Of a stretch of 20,301 nt of DNA, positions 6,548 through 13,107 are shown piece after piece (the stretch's first letter is position 1; each line of letters begins with the position of its first letter). This DNA comes from a virus. The position numbers and the translations under genes were made by a program. The notes beneath the pieces are model-generated. The model saw only the letters and a program-made list of their open reading frames with translations. It did no database searches and was not told where the DNA came from. Where the stretch lies: IMG/VR virus record IMGVR_UViG_3300037847_001396, positions 1 through 20,301 of that record, one strand, 5' to 3'.

Positions 6548-7687
6548 ATGGCTAATACTATAAAGATAAAAAGAAACACTGGCTCAACAGCACCAACTAC
6601 TTCAAATATTGCGCAAGGTGAATTAGCGATATCAGAATCTAATAAGATTCTATTTTATCGTGATGCCAGTGATAATATCTTAAAGATTGGTGGTGAAGGA
6701 GCATTCTTAAGATCCGACCAGAATGATACATTCACTGGTAATTTAACAATTACAGGGAATTTAGAAGTACAAGGAGATACAGTACAACAAGATGTAGCAA
6801 CTTTAACAGTTGAAGATCCATTAATTGAACTAGCAAGAAACAACACTGGTTCAGATGCAGTTGATATTGGTTTCTTCGGAACATACGATACATCTGGTTC
6901 AACTGATTTGTATGCAGGTATATTTAGAGATGCAAATGATAGTGGTAAGTTTAAACTATTTAAAGATTCTCAATCAAAACCTACAACAACAGTAAACACA
7001 AGTGCAACTGGATATACAGCTGCAACTTTAGTAGCAAACATTGAAGGTAATATAGCAGGATCGCCAACTATTACAGCTGGTACTATTGCTACATCACTAG
7101 ATATGAATGCAAATGAGTTAATACTAGATGCTGATGCTGACACAAGCATAACTGCAGATACTGATGACCAAATAGATATTAAAGTCGCTGGTGCCGACCA
7201 AGTTAAATTTCTAGATGGTTCAATAGTTCCTTCAGTTGATGATGATGTAGATTTAGGTAGTAACTCACTTAAATTTAAAGATATTTACATTGATGGAACT
7301 GCACAATTAGATGCAGCAAATGTAAATGGTTCAGCAGTTGTTAATGTAGGAGATGCACAAACTCTTACAGGTGCTAAAACTTTACAAGTACCATTATTTC
7401 AAGACAATAGTGATACAAGTAAAAAAGTTACATTTAGCATGGCTAGTATTGGAACAAGTACAACAAGAACATTTACATTCCCAAATGCAAATACAACTTT
7501 TGTTGGTACTGATACTACAGATACATTAACAAATAAAACTTTAACATCTCCAACTATCGCAAAGATACAAGGTGGTGGTACTAATACTAATGGACATGTT
7601 GTTCCTAATTTAGCAGATGATACATTTGCATTATTAAACGCAACTCAAACATTAGCAAATAAAACAATAGACGCAGGAACATATTAA
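6548..7687 (+). CDS. Tail fibre-like protein
   Basis: The 379-aa protein begins with a module common at the start of phage fibre proteins (MANTIKIKRNTGSTAPT, then IAQGELAISESNKILFY, residues 1-47). Next comes GNLTITGNLEVQGDTVQQDV (64-83), which leads into VEDPLIELARNNTGSDAVDIGFFG, then Ala/Thr/Asp-rich repeats, DVDLGSNSLKFKDIYIDG and TLTNKTLTSPTIAKIQGG. I recall these segments, often together, in the tail fibres of cyanophages and other marine phages. They form extended beta-rich shafts. It probably contributes an adsorption fibre. A GAAGGAG site at 6535-6541 precedes the ATG. The gene ends with the same 24 bases as the gene before it. No chaperone or peptidase domain is visible at the C-terminus, and many relatives are longer, so this may be one part of a split fibre. 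Confidence 0.8.
   Translation: MANTIKIKRNTGSTAPTTSNIAQGELAISESNKILFYRDASDNILKIGGEGAFLRSDQNDTFTGNLTITGNLEVQGDTVQQDVATLTVEDPLIELARNNTGSDAVDIGFFGTYDTSGSTDLYAGIFRDANDSGKFKLFKDSQSKPTTTVNTSATGYTAATLVANIEGNIAGSPTITAGTIATSLDMNANELILDADADTSITADTDDQIDIKVAGADQVKFLDGSIVPSVDDDVDLGSNSLKFKDIYIDGTAQLDAANVNGSAVVNVGDAQTLTGAKTLQVPLFQDNSDTSKKVTFSMASIGTSTTRTFTFPNANTTFVGTDTTDTLTNKTLTSPTIAKIQGGGTNTNGHVVPNLADDTFALLNATQTLANKTIDAGTY
7663..7686 (+). repeat. 24-bp direct repeat, copy 2
   Basis: Exact second copy of the sequence at 6511-6534, again coding TIDAGTY just before the stop codon (here TAA rather than TAG). Confidence 0.9.
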
Positions 7688-7704
7688 TGAATAGATAGGA
7701 GAAT

Positions 7705-8154
7705 ATGCCAGAACAAGATAAAGAACTTTCAAAACTTAAAGAAGCATTAAAAATTAAAACAGCTGAAAGCATGGTCAGCAACAATAAGGTTGGTGAGTAT
7801 GTAGGTAAACTTCTGGATGCTGAAACTAAAATTTTAATTTTAAGTGATGAAAATAAAAAGTTATTAGAAAAAGTAGATGAGCATGAACAGATAAAAGCAG
7901 ATCTAAACGATAAAAATAAAACTGTTCACTCTCAAGAGAGTAATGTTGTTGCACTTCGTGATAAAGTTACAACAATGAAGAAGCAACATCAAGCTGAATT
8001 AGAACATCATGGTAGAACTATTGATGACTATCAAAGAAAGTTAAAAGAAAAAGAAAAAATGATAGAAACAATGGGTGAAGAAATAAAAAATTTAAAAAGT
8101 GGTAAAAGGAAAAAAAGGAGCAAGAAGTTAGATGTCAAACACAGTAATTCTTAA
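7705..8154 (+). CDS. Coiled-coil protein in the fibre region
   Basis: This 149-aa highly charged protein is predicted helical almost throughout, with heptad-like Leu/Ile/Val spacing in about residues 20-130 (segments such as LLDAETKILILSDENKKLLE and ALRDKVTTMKKQHQAELEHH). It ends in a very basic tail (KSGKRKKRSKKL). It has no catalytic motif. An AGGAGA site at 7697-7702 supports the start. The last 23 bases overlap the next gene in another frame. A structural rod, an assembly chaperone or a scaffold for fibres would fit the shape. I do not recognise a specific family. Confidence 0.65.
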   Translation: MPEQDKELSKLKEALKIKTAESMVSNNKVGEYVGKLLDAETKILILSDENKKLLEKVDEHEQIKADLNDKNKTVHSQESNVVALRDKVTTMKKQHQAELEHHGRTIDDYQRKLKEKEKMIETMGEEIKNLKSGKRKKRSKKLDVKHSNS

Positions 8155-8329
8155 GAAAAATAGTTCAGCAGGTAATGCACCATCAGCATCAGATTTATCA
8201 GCAGGAGAGTTAGCTGTAAATACAGCAGATGGAAAATTATTTACTAAACATACTGATGGGACAGTTAAAACTATTGCTGAAGCACAAATTAGTGAGGATG
8301 CGACTGCTTTGGCTATCGCTTTAGGATAA
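8132..8329 (+). CDS. Stand-alone fibre N-terminal module
   Basis: All 65 residues match the module that opens the fibre at 6548: NTVILKKNSSAGNAPSASDL parallels NTIKIKRNTGSTAPTTSNI, and GELAVNTADGKLFTKHTDG parallels GELAISESNKILFYRDASD. Longer phage fibres usually carry this 'GELAxNTADGKLF' unit at the N-terminus, where it attaches the fibre to the tail. Here it is a separate gene with only a short tail (ISEDATALAIALG). It may cap or adapt a fibre, or be the remnant of a split gene. AAGGAG at 8115-8120 precedes it, and it overlaps the coiled-coil gene by 23 bases. Confidence 0.7.
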   Translation: MSNTVILKKNSSAGNAPSASDLSAGELAVNTADGKLFTKHTDGTVKTIAEAQISEDATALAIALG

Positions 8330-8330
8330 T

Positions 8331-8666
8331 ATGGCAAATACATTTAAGTTAAAAACAAAAGATGGTTCTTCAGTAAATGCAGATACATTTATGACTGTTT
8401 ACACTGTTCCTTCATCAACATCAACAATCGTACTTGGATTAACTATCGCTAATATAACAACACAGTCTATTGAAGTAACTGTTTTTTTAGAAAACAATGA
8501 TGGTGATAATGTTAATGTTGCAAAACTAGCATCAGTGCCAGCAAAAAGTTCACTAGAGTTAATGACAGGTAATAAGTATGTTATGGAGGCAAGCGATATT
8601 CTTAAAGTGAAATCAGATATAGCAAATAGTGCAGATGTCACTTTATCAATTATGGAGATATCGTAA
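8331..8666 (+). CDS. Small beta-rich virion protein
   Basis: A 111-aa protein: MANTFKLKTKDGSSVNAD, TVYTVPSSTSTIVLGLTIAN, SIEVTVFLENNDGDN, then SVPAKSSLELMTGNKYVMEASDILKVKSD and a C-terminal SADVTLSIMEIS. I recall proteins with this 'TVYTVPxxTxxIVxGLxxAN' pattern in marine cyanophages and pelagiphages, encoded among tail genes and annotated as structural or hypothetical. A beta-sandwich fold is likely. It starts one base after the previous stop and shares one base with the next ATG (TAATG), so it sits in a tightly coupled string of appendage genes. Its exact location in the virion is not known. Confidence 0.65.
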   Translation: MANTFKLKTKDGSSVNADTFMTVYTVPSSTSTIVLGLTIANITTQSIEVTVFLENNDGDNVNVAKLASVPAKSSLELMTGNKYVMEASDILKVKSDIANSADVTLSIMEIS

Positions 8667-8682
8667 TGGCAAGTTATATAGG
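8666..8682 (+). repeat. 17-bp repeat at fibre gene start, copy 1
   Basis: ATGGCAAGTTATATAGG, coding MASYIG, is identical to 12079-12095. The proteins diverge right after it, so the two genes share a conserved N-terminal tag. Confidence 0.8.
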
Positions 8683-10195
8683 TCGTAGTCCATCTACGAC
8701 TAAAGAGTTAGATGATAATGAAGTAACAACTGCAAAGATTAATAACAGTGCAGTAACATCTGCAAAGATTGCAGATGGCACAATCGCAATAGCTGATTTA
8801 TCAGCAACTGGAACAAAAGACAATACTACATTTTTAAGAGGAGATAATACTTTTCAAGTTGTTAATACTGATTTATCTGCAGACACATCTCCACAATTAG
8901 GTGGTAATTTAGATGGTAATGGAAACACAATAGATTTATCTGGTAACACTACTCATATAAATTTACCTAGAGGATCAACTGCACAACAAACAACTCCAGC
9001 ATCAGCTAACGAAGGTGCTATTAGATATAACACAGACAATAATGTTGTATATTATTCTAATGGATCTGAATGGATAAAAATTTCTGGTATTACACCAAAT
9101 TTAAACACTGTAACAGGAAAAATTTTAGTTGGTTCAGCAACTACACTAACACTAGCTGGGGAAGGTTTTTTATCATCAGGTCTCGTTGTAAACTTTTTAC
9201 AAACAGCAGATAGTATTAATGCAAATGTAACTGTAACTCCATCATCAGATACTGCTGCATCAGTAGCTGTCCCATCATCAGTTTATAGTAATGTTACTGG
9301 TGGTAATGCTGTAACTATAAAAGTAACTAATAGTGATAGTCTTTCATCTAGTGGTGTAAACACAACAGCAGTAACTCTTCCTAGTGGTGGAACCATATCT
9401 AACTCTGGTAATTATAGAATACACACTTTTACTTCTTCTGGCACATTTACTAACACGATAGCTGGTTTATCAGCAGAATATTTAATTATTGCTGGTGGTG
9501 GTGCTGGTGGTAATAATGATGGTGGACAAGATGCTTCTGGTGGATCTGGAGGTGGTGGAGCTGGAGGTTATAGGTCTGGTTCTACAACTGTTTCTAATGC
9601 TACAGGATACACTGTAACCATAGGTGGTGGTGGATCTGGTGGTAGTGCAAGTGGAGGAAACTCATCTTTCAACAGTATTACAAGTACAGGAGGAGGTGGT
9701 GGTGGACAAGTTTCATCTAACACAGGAAGTAATGGAAGTAATGGTGGCTCTGGTGGAGGAGCTGGTACTGATGATAGCTCTACTTCTTTTAGTGGAGGTT
9801 CTGGAACATCTGGACAAGGAAATAATGGTGGTGGCGGATCTGGACCAGGAGGAGCTGGTGGTGGCGGAGCTGGTGCTGTTGGTGCAGATGGAGGTAGCAA
9901 TCACGAAGGTGGTAATGGTGGTGCTGGTACAGCATCTTCAATCACAGGATCTAGTGTAACTAGAGCTGGTGGTGGTGGAGGTGGAGTTGGTGCTGGTGGC
10001 GTATCTCCTGGATCTGGAGGTTCTGGTGGTGGCGGAACTGGTGCATCAAGAAATGTATCTGATGCTACTGCTGGTACTGAAAACACTGGTGGTGGAGGAG
10101 GTGGTGGTTGTGATACTAACAATGCCTCTGAAACACAAGGAGCAAATGGTGGAAAAGGAATAGTAATAATTAGATATGACACAACAAGTTTATAA
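8666..10195 (+). CDS. Glycine-rich fibre / adhesin-like protein 1
   Basis: The 509-aa protein is modular. Residues 1-65 begin MASYIGRSPS and carry a fibre repeat (NSAVTSAKIADGTI). Residues 66-140 include PQLGGNLDGNGNTIDLSGNT and EGAIRYNTDNNVVYYSNGSEW. An IPT/Ig-like domain follows (about 141-238). From about 248 (YRIHTFTSSGTFTN, then AEYLIIAGGGAGG) to 500 lies a glycine-rich domain dense in GGGG and GGxGG, closing with GKGIVIIRY. This last domain type is common in phage tail proteins. In the gp38 adhesin of T4-like phage S16 glycine-rich segments form packed polyglycine helices that display host-binding loops, and a similar role is inferred here. It starts with the same 17 bases as the gene at 12079. 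Confidence 0.8.
   Translation: MASYIGRSPSTTKELDDNEVTTAKINNSAVTSAKIADGTIAIADLSATGTKDNTTFLRGDNTFQVVNTDLSADTSPQLGGNLDGNGNTIDLSGNTTHINLPRGSTAQQTTPASANEGAIRYNTDNNVVYYSNGSEWIKISGITPNLNTVTGKILVGSATTLTLAGEGFLSSGLVVNFLQTADSINANVTVTPSSDTAASVAVPSSVYSNVTGGNAVTIKVTNSDSLSSSGVNTTAVTLPSGGTISNSGNYRIHTFTSSGTFTNTIAGLSAEYLIIAGGGAGGNNDGGQDASGGSGGGGAGGYRSGSTTVSNATGYTVTIGGGGSGGSASGGNSSFNSITSTGGGGGGQVSSNTGSNGSNGGSGGGAGTDDSSTSFSGGSGTSGQGNNGGGGSGPGGAGGGGAGAVGADGGSNHEGGNGGAGTASSITGSSVTRAGGGGGGVGAGGVSPGSGGSGGGGTGASRNVSDATAGTENTGGGGGGGCDTNNASETQGANGGKGIVIIRYDTTSL
9490..10130 (+). repeat. Low-complexity GGT/GGA-rich tract 1
   Basis: This stretch encodes the glycine-rich domain of the gene at 8666-10195. Runs such as GGTGGTGGTGGA recur many times. 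The repetitive triplets open long reading frames in other frames on both strands (Pro-rich on the minus strand); these are by-products, not genes. The tract is similar to 11461-12025 and could recombine with it. Confidence 0.85.
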
Positions 10196-10209
10196 AAAAG
10201 GGATATATA

Positions 10210-10584
10210 ATGGCACATTATGCTAAAGTAAGAGATGGTAAAGTAATCAATGTTATTGCAGCTGAAGCTGATTTCTTTGATACTTTTATTGATGAAACTC
10301 CAGGAGAGTGGATACAAACATCTTACAATACAAAAGGTGGAGTGCATAAACTAGGAGGAACACCTCTCAGAAAAAACTATGCTGGTATTGGATATACTTA
10401 TGATAAAAATTTAGACGCATTTATTCCACCAAGACTTTTTCCATCTTGGACACTTAATGAAACGACTTGTTTGTGGGAACCACCAATAACAAAACCAAAC
10501 ACAGGAAGATATAAATGGGATGAAGAATTATATCAAAGCGATAACACAAAAGGATGGGTAGAGGTAACAGATGACGAAAGCTAG
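10210..10584 (+). CDS. Conserved marine-phage structural protein
   Basis: The 124-aa protein contains segments I recall from cyanophages and other marine phages: MAHYAKVRDGKVINVIAAEA, WIQTSYNTKGG, GGTPLRKNYAGIGYTYDKNL, DAFIPPRLFPSWTLNETTCL and WEPPITKPNTGRYKWDEE. In T4-like cyanophages the equivalent lies among tail or fibre genes and is called a conserved structural or hypothetical protein. Aromatic and proline content is high, and there is no enzyme motif. It sits between the two glycine-rich fibre genes and overlaps the second by 14 bases. Its sharp conservation compared with the flanking low-complexity genes suggests a fixed structural interface. Confidence 0.75.
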   Translation: MAHYAKVRDGKVINVIAAEADFFDTFIDETPGEWIQTSYNTKGGVHKLGGTPLRKNYAGIGYTYDKNLDAFIPPRLFPSWTLNETTCLWEPPITKPNTGRYKWDEELYQSDNTKGWVEVTDDES

Positions 10585-12064
10585 AGATTTTGCAGATATA
10601 GCAGGAGCAGTTAGTAATGGTAAAATTGCTAATTCAGATGTTAATGTATCTTTTGAAAACATAGTAGATACAGGAACAGAAGGAACTAAAATTGCAAAAG
10701 GAACAACAGCACAAAGAGGATCTACACAAGGACAATGGAGATTTAATAGTACAACTGGTTTTTTTGAAGGTTATGATGGTACAACTTTTAAAGCACTAGA
10801 CACAGCACCTACTGTATCAAGTGTATCACCTACAGATGTTGATAGTGGTAGTGGATCGACAACAAGTTTTACAATAACAGGAAGTGGCTTTTCTTCAGGT
10901 TCAACAGTTAAATTTATAGCAGCAAATGGAACTGAAGTAACAGCAAACTCAACGACTGTAAATAGTACAACACAAATAACAGCTGTTGAAGATGATAGTA
11001 GTTTTGCTAACGCACAAGAACCATATGATGTAAAAGTTATAAGTGCTTCAGGTTTATCAGGACAATTAGATGACCAAATTAATGTAGATACTGCACCAAC
11101 TTGGTCAACTTCAAGTGGTTCATTAGGAACTGTTTATGATAGTGCTAGAAGTTCTGCGAGTTTATCTGCATCTGCAACAGATGCAGAGGGTGACACTATT
11201 ACTTATAGCGTTCAATCAGGCTCATTGCCTGCAGGTGCTTCTTTAAATAGTTCATCAGGTGCTATAACAGGATACAATGCTGTTGGTTCAGATACAACTT
11301 CTAGCTTTACATTAAGAGCAACAGCAGGTGGTAAAACTGCAGATAGAGCATTTTCAATAGTAGTAAAAGCACCAGTTTCAACAACTTATTCTTACACAGG
11401 TTCAAACCAAACATTTACTGTTCCTACAGGTGTTACTGCAATTACTTTAGATATTAAAGGTGCAGGTGGTGGTTCTCAAGGAAACTCTGGTGCAGGTGGT
11501 ACAGGTGGTAGAACACAAGGAACAAGAACAGTATCAGCAGGTCAATCATACATTATTATCGTAGGAGAAAGAGGAAAAACAACTTCTTCAGGTTCATCAT
11601 TTGGCGGAGGTGGCTCTTACACTTCAGGTCATGGTAATGGTGGTGGAGGTGGAGGTCTCTCTGGTATCTTCTTAACATCATTCACTCATGGTAATTCAGT
11701 TGCTATCGCTGGTGGTGGTGGAGGTGGTGCTTATGGAGGTGCCTCTGGTGGAGCTGGTGGTGGTTCATCTGGTGGCTCTGGCTCTGGTGGTGGCGGAGGT
11801 GGTGGAACACAAAGTTCTGGTGGCTCTGGTGCTGGTGGTGCAGGATCTGGTTCTGCTTTATCAGGTGGCTCTGCTTCTGGAGGTGGTAATGGTGCTTCTG
11901 GTGGAGGTGGCTACTATGGTGGAGGTGGTGGTGCCGAAGGTAGCACTGACTATCCAGCTGGTGGAGGTTCTGGTTATATAGGTGGACTTCAAAGTGGTGC
12001 TACTACAACTTCTGGTGGAGGAAATTCAACAAACAACGATGGTTCAGTAGTTATAAGTTATTAA
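10571..12064 (+). CDS. Glycine-rich fibre / adhesin-like protein 2
   Basis: A 497-aa modular protein. Residues 1-77 form a fibre-type head (MTKARDFADIAGAVSNGKIA, QGQWRFNSTTGFFEGYDG). Residues 78-172 fit an IPT/TIG-like domain (PTVSSVSPTDVDSGSGSTTS, FTITGSGFSSGSTVKFI). Residues 174-268 fit a putative Ig (He_PIG-type) domain (APTWSTSSGSLGTV, YSVQSGSLPAGASLNSSSGA). From about 270 (TYSYTGSNQTFTVPTGVTAI) to 492 is a glycine-rich domain with GGGGGG, GGGGYYGGGGG and GGGSGYIGG, ending VVISY. The pattern resembles the glycine-rich domain of ALK/LTK receptors and bacterial relatives. It is probably a receptor-contacting or spacing part of the appendage. It overlaps the preceding gene by 14 bases, with GAGGT at 10561-10565 as ribosome site. 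Confidence 0.8.
   Translation: MTKARDFADIAGAVSNGKIANSDVNVSFENIVDTGTEGTKIAKGTTAQRGSTQGQWRFNSTTGFFEGYDGTTFKALDTAPTVSSVSPTDVDSGSGSTTSFTITGSGFSSGSTVKFIAANGTEVTANSTTVNSTTQITAVEDDSSFANAQEPYDVKVISASGLSGQLDDQINVDTAPTWSTSSGSLGTVYDSARSSASLSASATDAEGDTITYSVQSGSLPAGASLNSSSGAITGYNAVGSDTTSSFTLRATAGGKTADRAFSIVVKAPVSTTYSYTGSNQTFTVPTGVTAITLDIKGAGGGSQGNSGAGGTGGRTQGTRTVSAGQSYIIIVGERGKTTSSGSSFGGGGSYTSGHGNGGGGGGLSGIFLTSFTHGNSVAIAGGGGGGAYGGASGGAGGGSSGGSGSGGGGGGGTQSSGGSGAGGAGSGSALSGGSASGGGNGASGGGGYYGGGGGAEGSTDYPAGGGSGYIGGLQSGATTTSGGGNSTNNDGSVVISY
11461..12025 (+). repeat. Low-complexity GGT/GGA-rich tract 2
   Basis: Encodes the glycine-rich domain of the gene at 10571-12064 with strongly repeated GGTGGWGGT units. 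It is comparable to the tract at 9490-10130 and likewise produces false reading frames in other frames. Confidence 0.85.
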
Positions 12065-12078
12065 TGAGGAAATTTTAA

Positions 12079-12095
12079 ATGGCAAGTTATATAGG
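12079..12095 (+). repeat. 17-bp repeat at fibre gene start, copy 2
   Basis: Identical to 8666-8682 and again coding MASYIG at the start of a fibre gene. Confidence 0.8.
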
Positions 12096-13107
12096 AATAT
12101 CACCCCCAGAACAAACAGGAATCGTAAATAGATTCAAATACACTGCGTCTGGTAGTCAAACTGCATTTAGTGGTAATGATGCTAATGGTAATAGTTTATT
12201 TTATATTTCTACTAATCCAGTTTTAGTTTTTATGAATGGTATTCAACTTGTTGAAGGAACTGACTTTACAAAAACAAGTAACACAGTCATAACATTAGCA
12301 AGTGGTGCAGCTGCAAATGACATTATAGAAATTTTAAGTTTTGGTTCATTTGATTTAAACAATGCTACAACTACAAGAACACAATTAGGTTTAGGCACAG
12401 CAGCAACGCAAGATGTAGGAACATCAGCAAATAATGTAGTACAATTAAATGGTTCAGGTGCTTTACCTGCAATAGATGGTAGTAATTTAACAGGTGTAGC
12501 AGAAACAAAACCTACAATATCAGGTATAAGTCCTAGCACAATAACAAACGCACAAACTTCAGTAACAATCAGTGGTACTAATTTTACATCAGTACCATTA
12601 GTTCAAGCAATAAATTCAACAGGTGCAATAACTTTTGCTGATAGTGTTACTTTTACAAATGCAACAACTATTGTTGCTGCGTTTACCTTGACTACTGATG
12701 GCACTTATTTTATAAGAGTAGAGAATCCAAATGGTTTAGCTGTAAGAAGTTCAAGTGCATTATTAACAGTTTCAGATGCACCTACTTGGACAACTTCAGC
12801 AGGAAGTTTAGGCACAGTTGCTGCTGGAGCAAGTGTTAGTTTATCAGTTGCTGCTAGTGGTGATAGTACCATTGCTTATAGTGAAACAACAGCTGTTTTA
12901 ACAAGTAATGCTAATACTCCAGCTGCAACTATGAATTTAAGTTTAAATAGTTCTAGTGGTGCGATAACAGGAACAGCACCATCACCAACAGGTGCAACTA
13001 CTTATACTTTTACTTTAAGAGCAACAGACCAAGAATCACAAACTGCTGATAGACAATTTACAATAACAGTATCAGTAGGAGCAACAGGAGGAGGACAATT
13101 TAACTAA
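12079..13107 (+). CDS. Fibre-like protein with Ig-type stalk domains
   Basis: This 342-aa protein starts with MASYIGISPPEQTGIVNRFK and a domain I recall in marine fibre proteins (YTASGSQTAFSGNDANGNSL, VLVFMNGIQLVEGTDFT, LASGAAANDIIEILSFGSFD; residues 20-92). A fibre linker follows (LGLGTAATQDVGT and GALPAIDGSNLTGV). Next are an IPT/TIG-like domain (144-231: PTISGISPSTITNAQTSVTI) and a putative Ig domain (233-332: APTWTTSAGSLGTV and SLNSSSGAITG), a paralogue of the one in the gene at 10571. It has no glycine-rich tip and ends TGGGQFN. The codons for that ending supply AGGAGGAGG at 13086-13094, the ribosome site of the next gene. Probably a stalk or adaptor for neighbouring adhesins. Confidence 0.75.
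   Translation: MASYIGISPPEQTGIVNRFKYTASGSQTAFSGNDANGNSLFYISTNPVLVFMNGIQLVEGTDFTKTSNTVITLASGAAANDIIEILSFGSFDLNNATTTRTQLGLGTAATQDVGTSANNVVQLNGSGALPAIDGSNLTGVAETKPTISGISPSTITNAQTSVTISGTNFTSVPLVQAINSTGAITFADSVTFTNATTIVAAFTLTTDGTYFIRVENPNGLAVRSSSALLTVSDAPTWTTSAGSLGTVAAGASVSLSVAASGDSTIAYSETTAVLTSNANTPAATMNLSLNSSSGAITGTAPSPTGATTYTFTLRATDQESQTADRQFTITVSVGATGGGQFN

Noticed and set aside
6533-6550. Stop-codon readthrough joining the short fibre gene to the next gene
   Set aside because: The two genes are in the same frame, but a TAG at 6533-6535 and a TGA at 6542-6544 both intervene and the second gene has its own ribosome site and ATG.
8108-8135. Programmed frameshift at a run of seven A near the end of the coiled-coil gene
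   Set aside because: A backward slip would not enter the frame of the gene at 8132, which lies one base forward, and that gene has its own AAGGAG site and ATG.
9568-10347. Long Pro-rich frames on the minus strand and Val/Leu-rich frames on the plus strand across the glycine-rich regions
   Set aside because: They are by-products of GGT/GGA repeats read in other frames; they lack ribosome sites and lie wholly within well-supported fibre genes.
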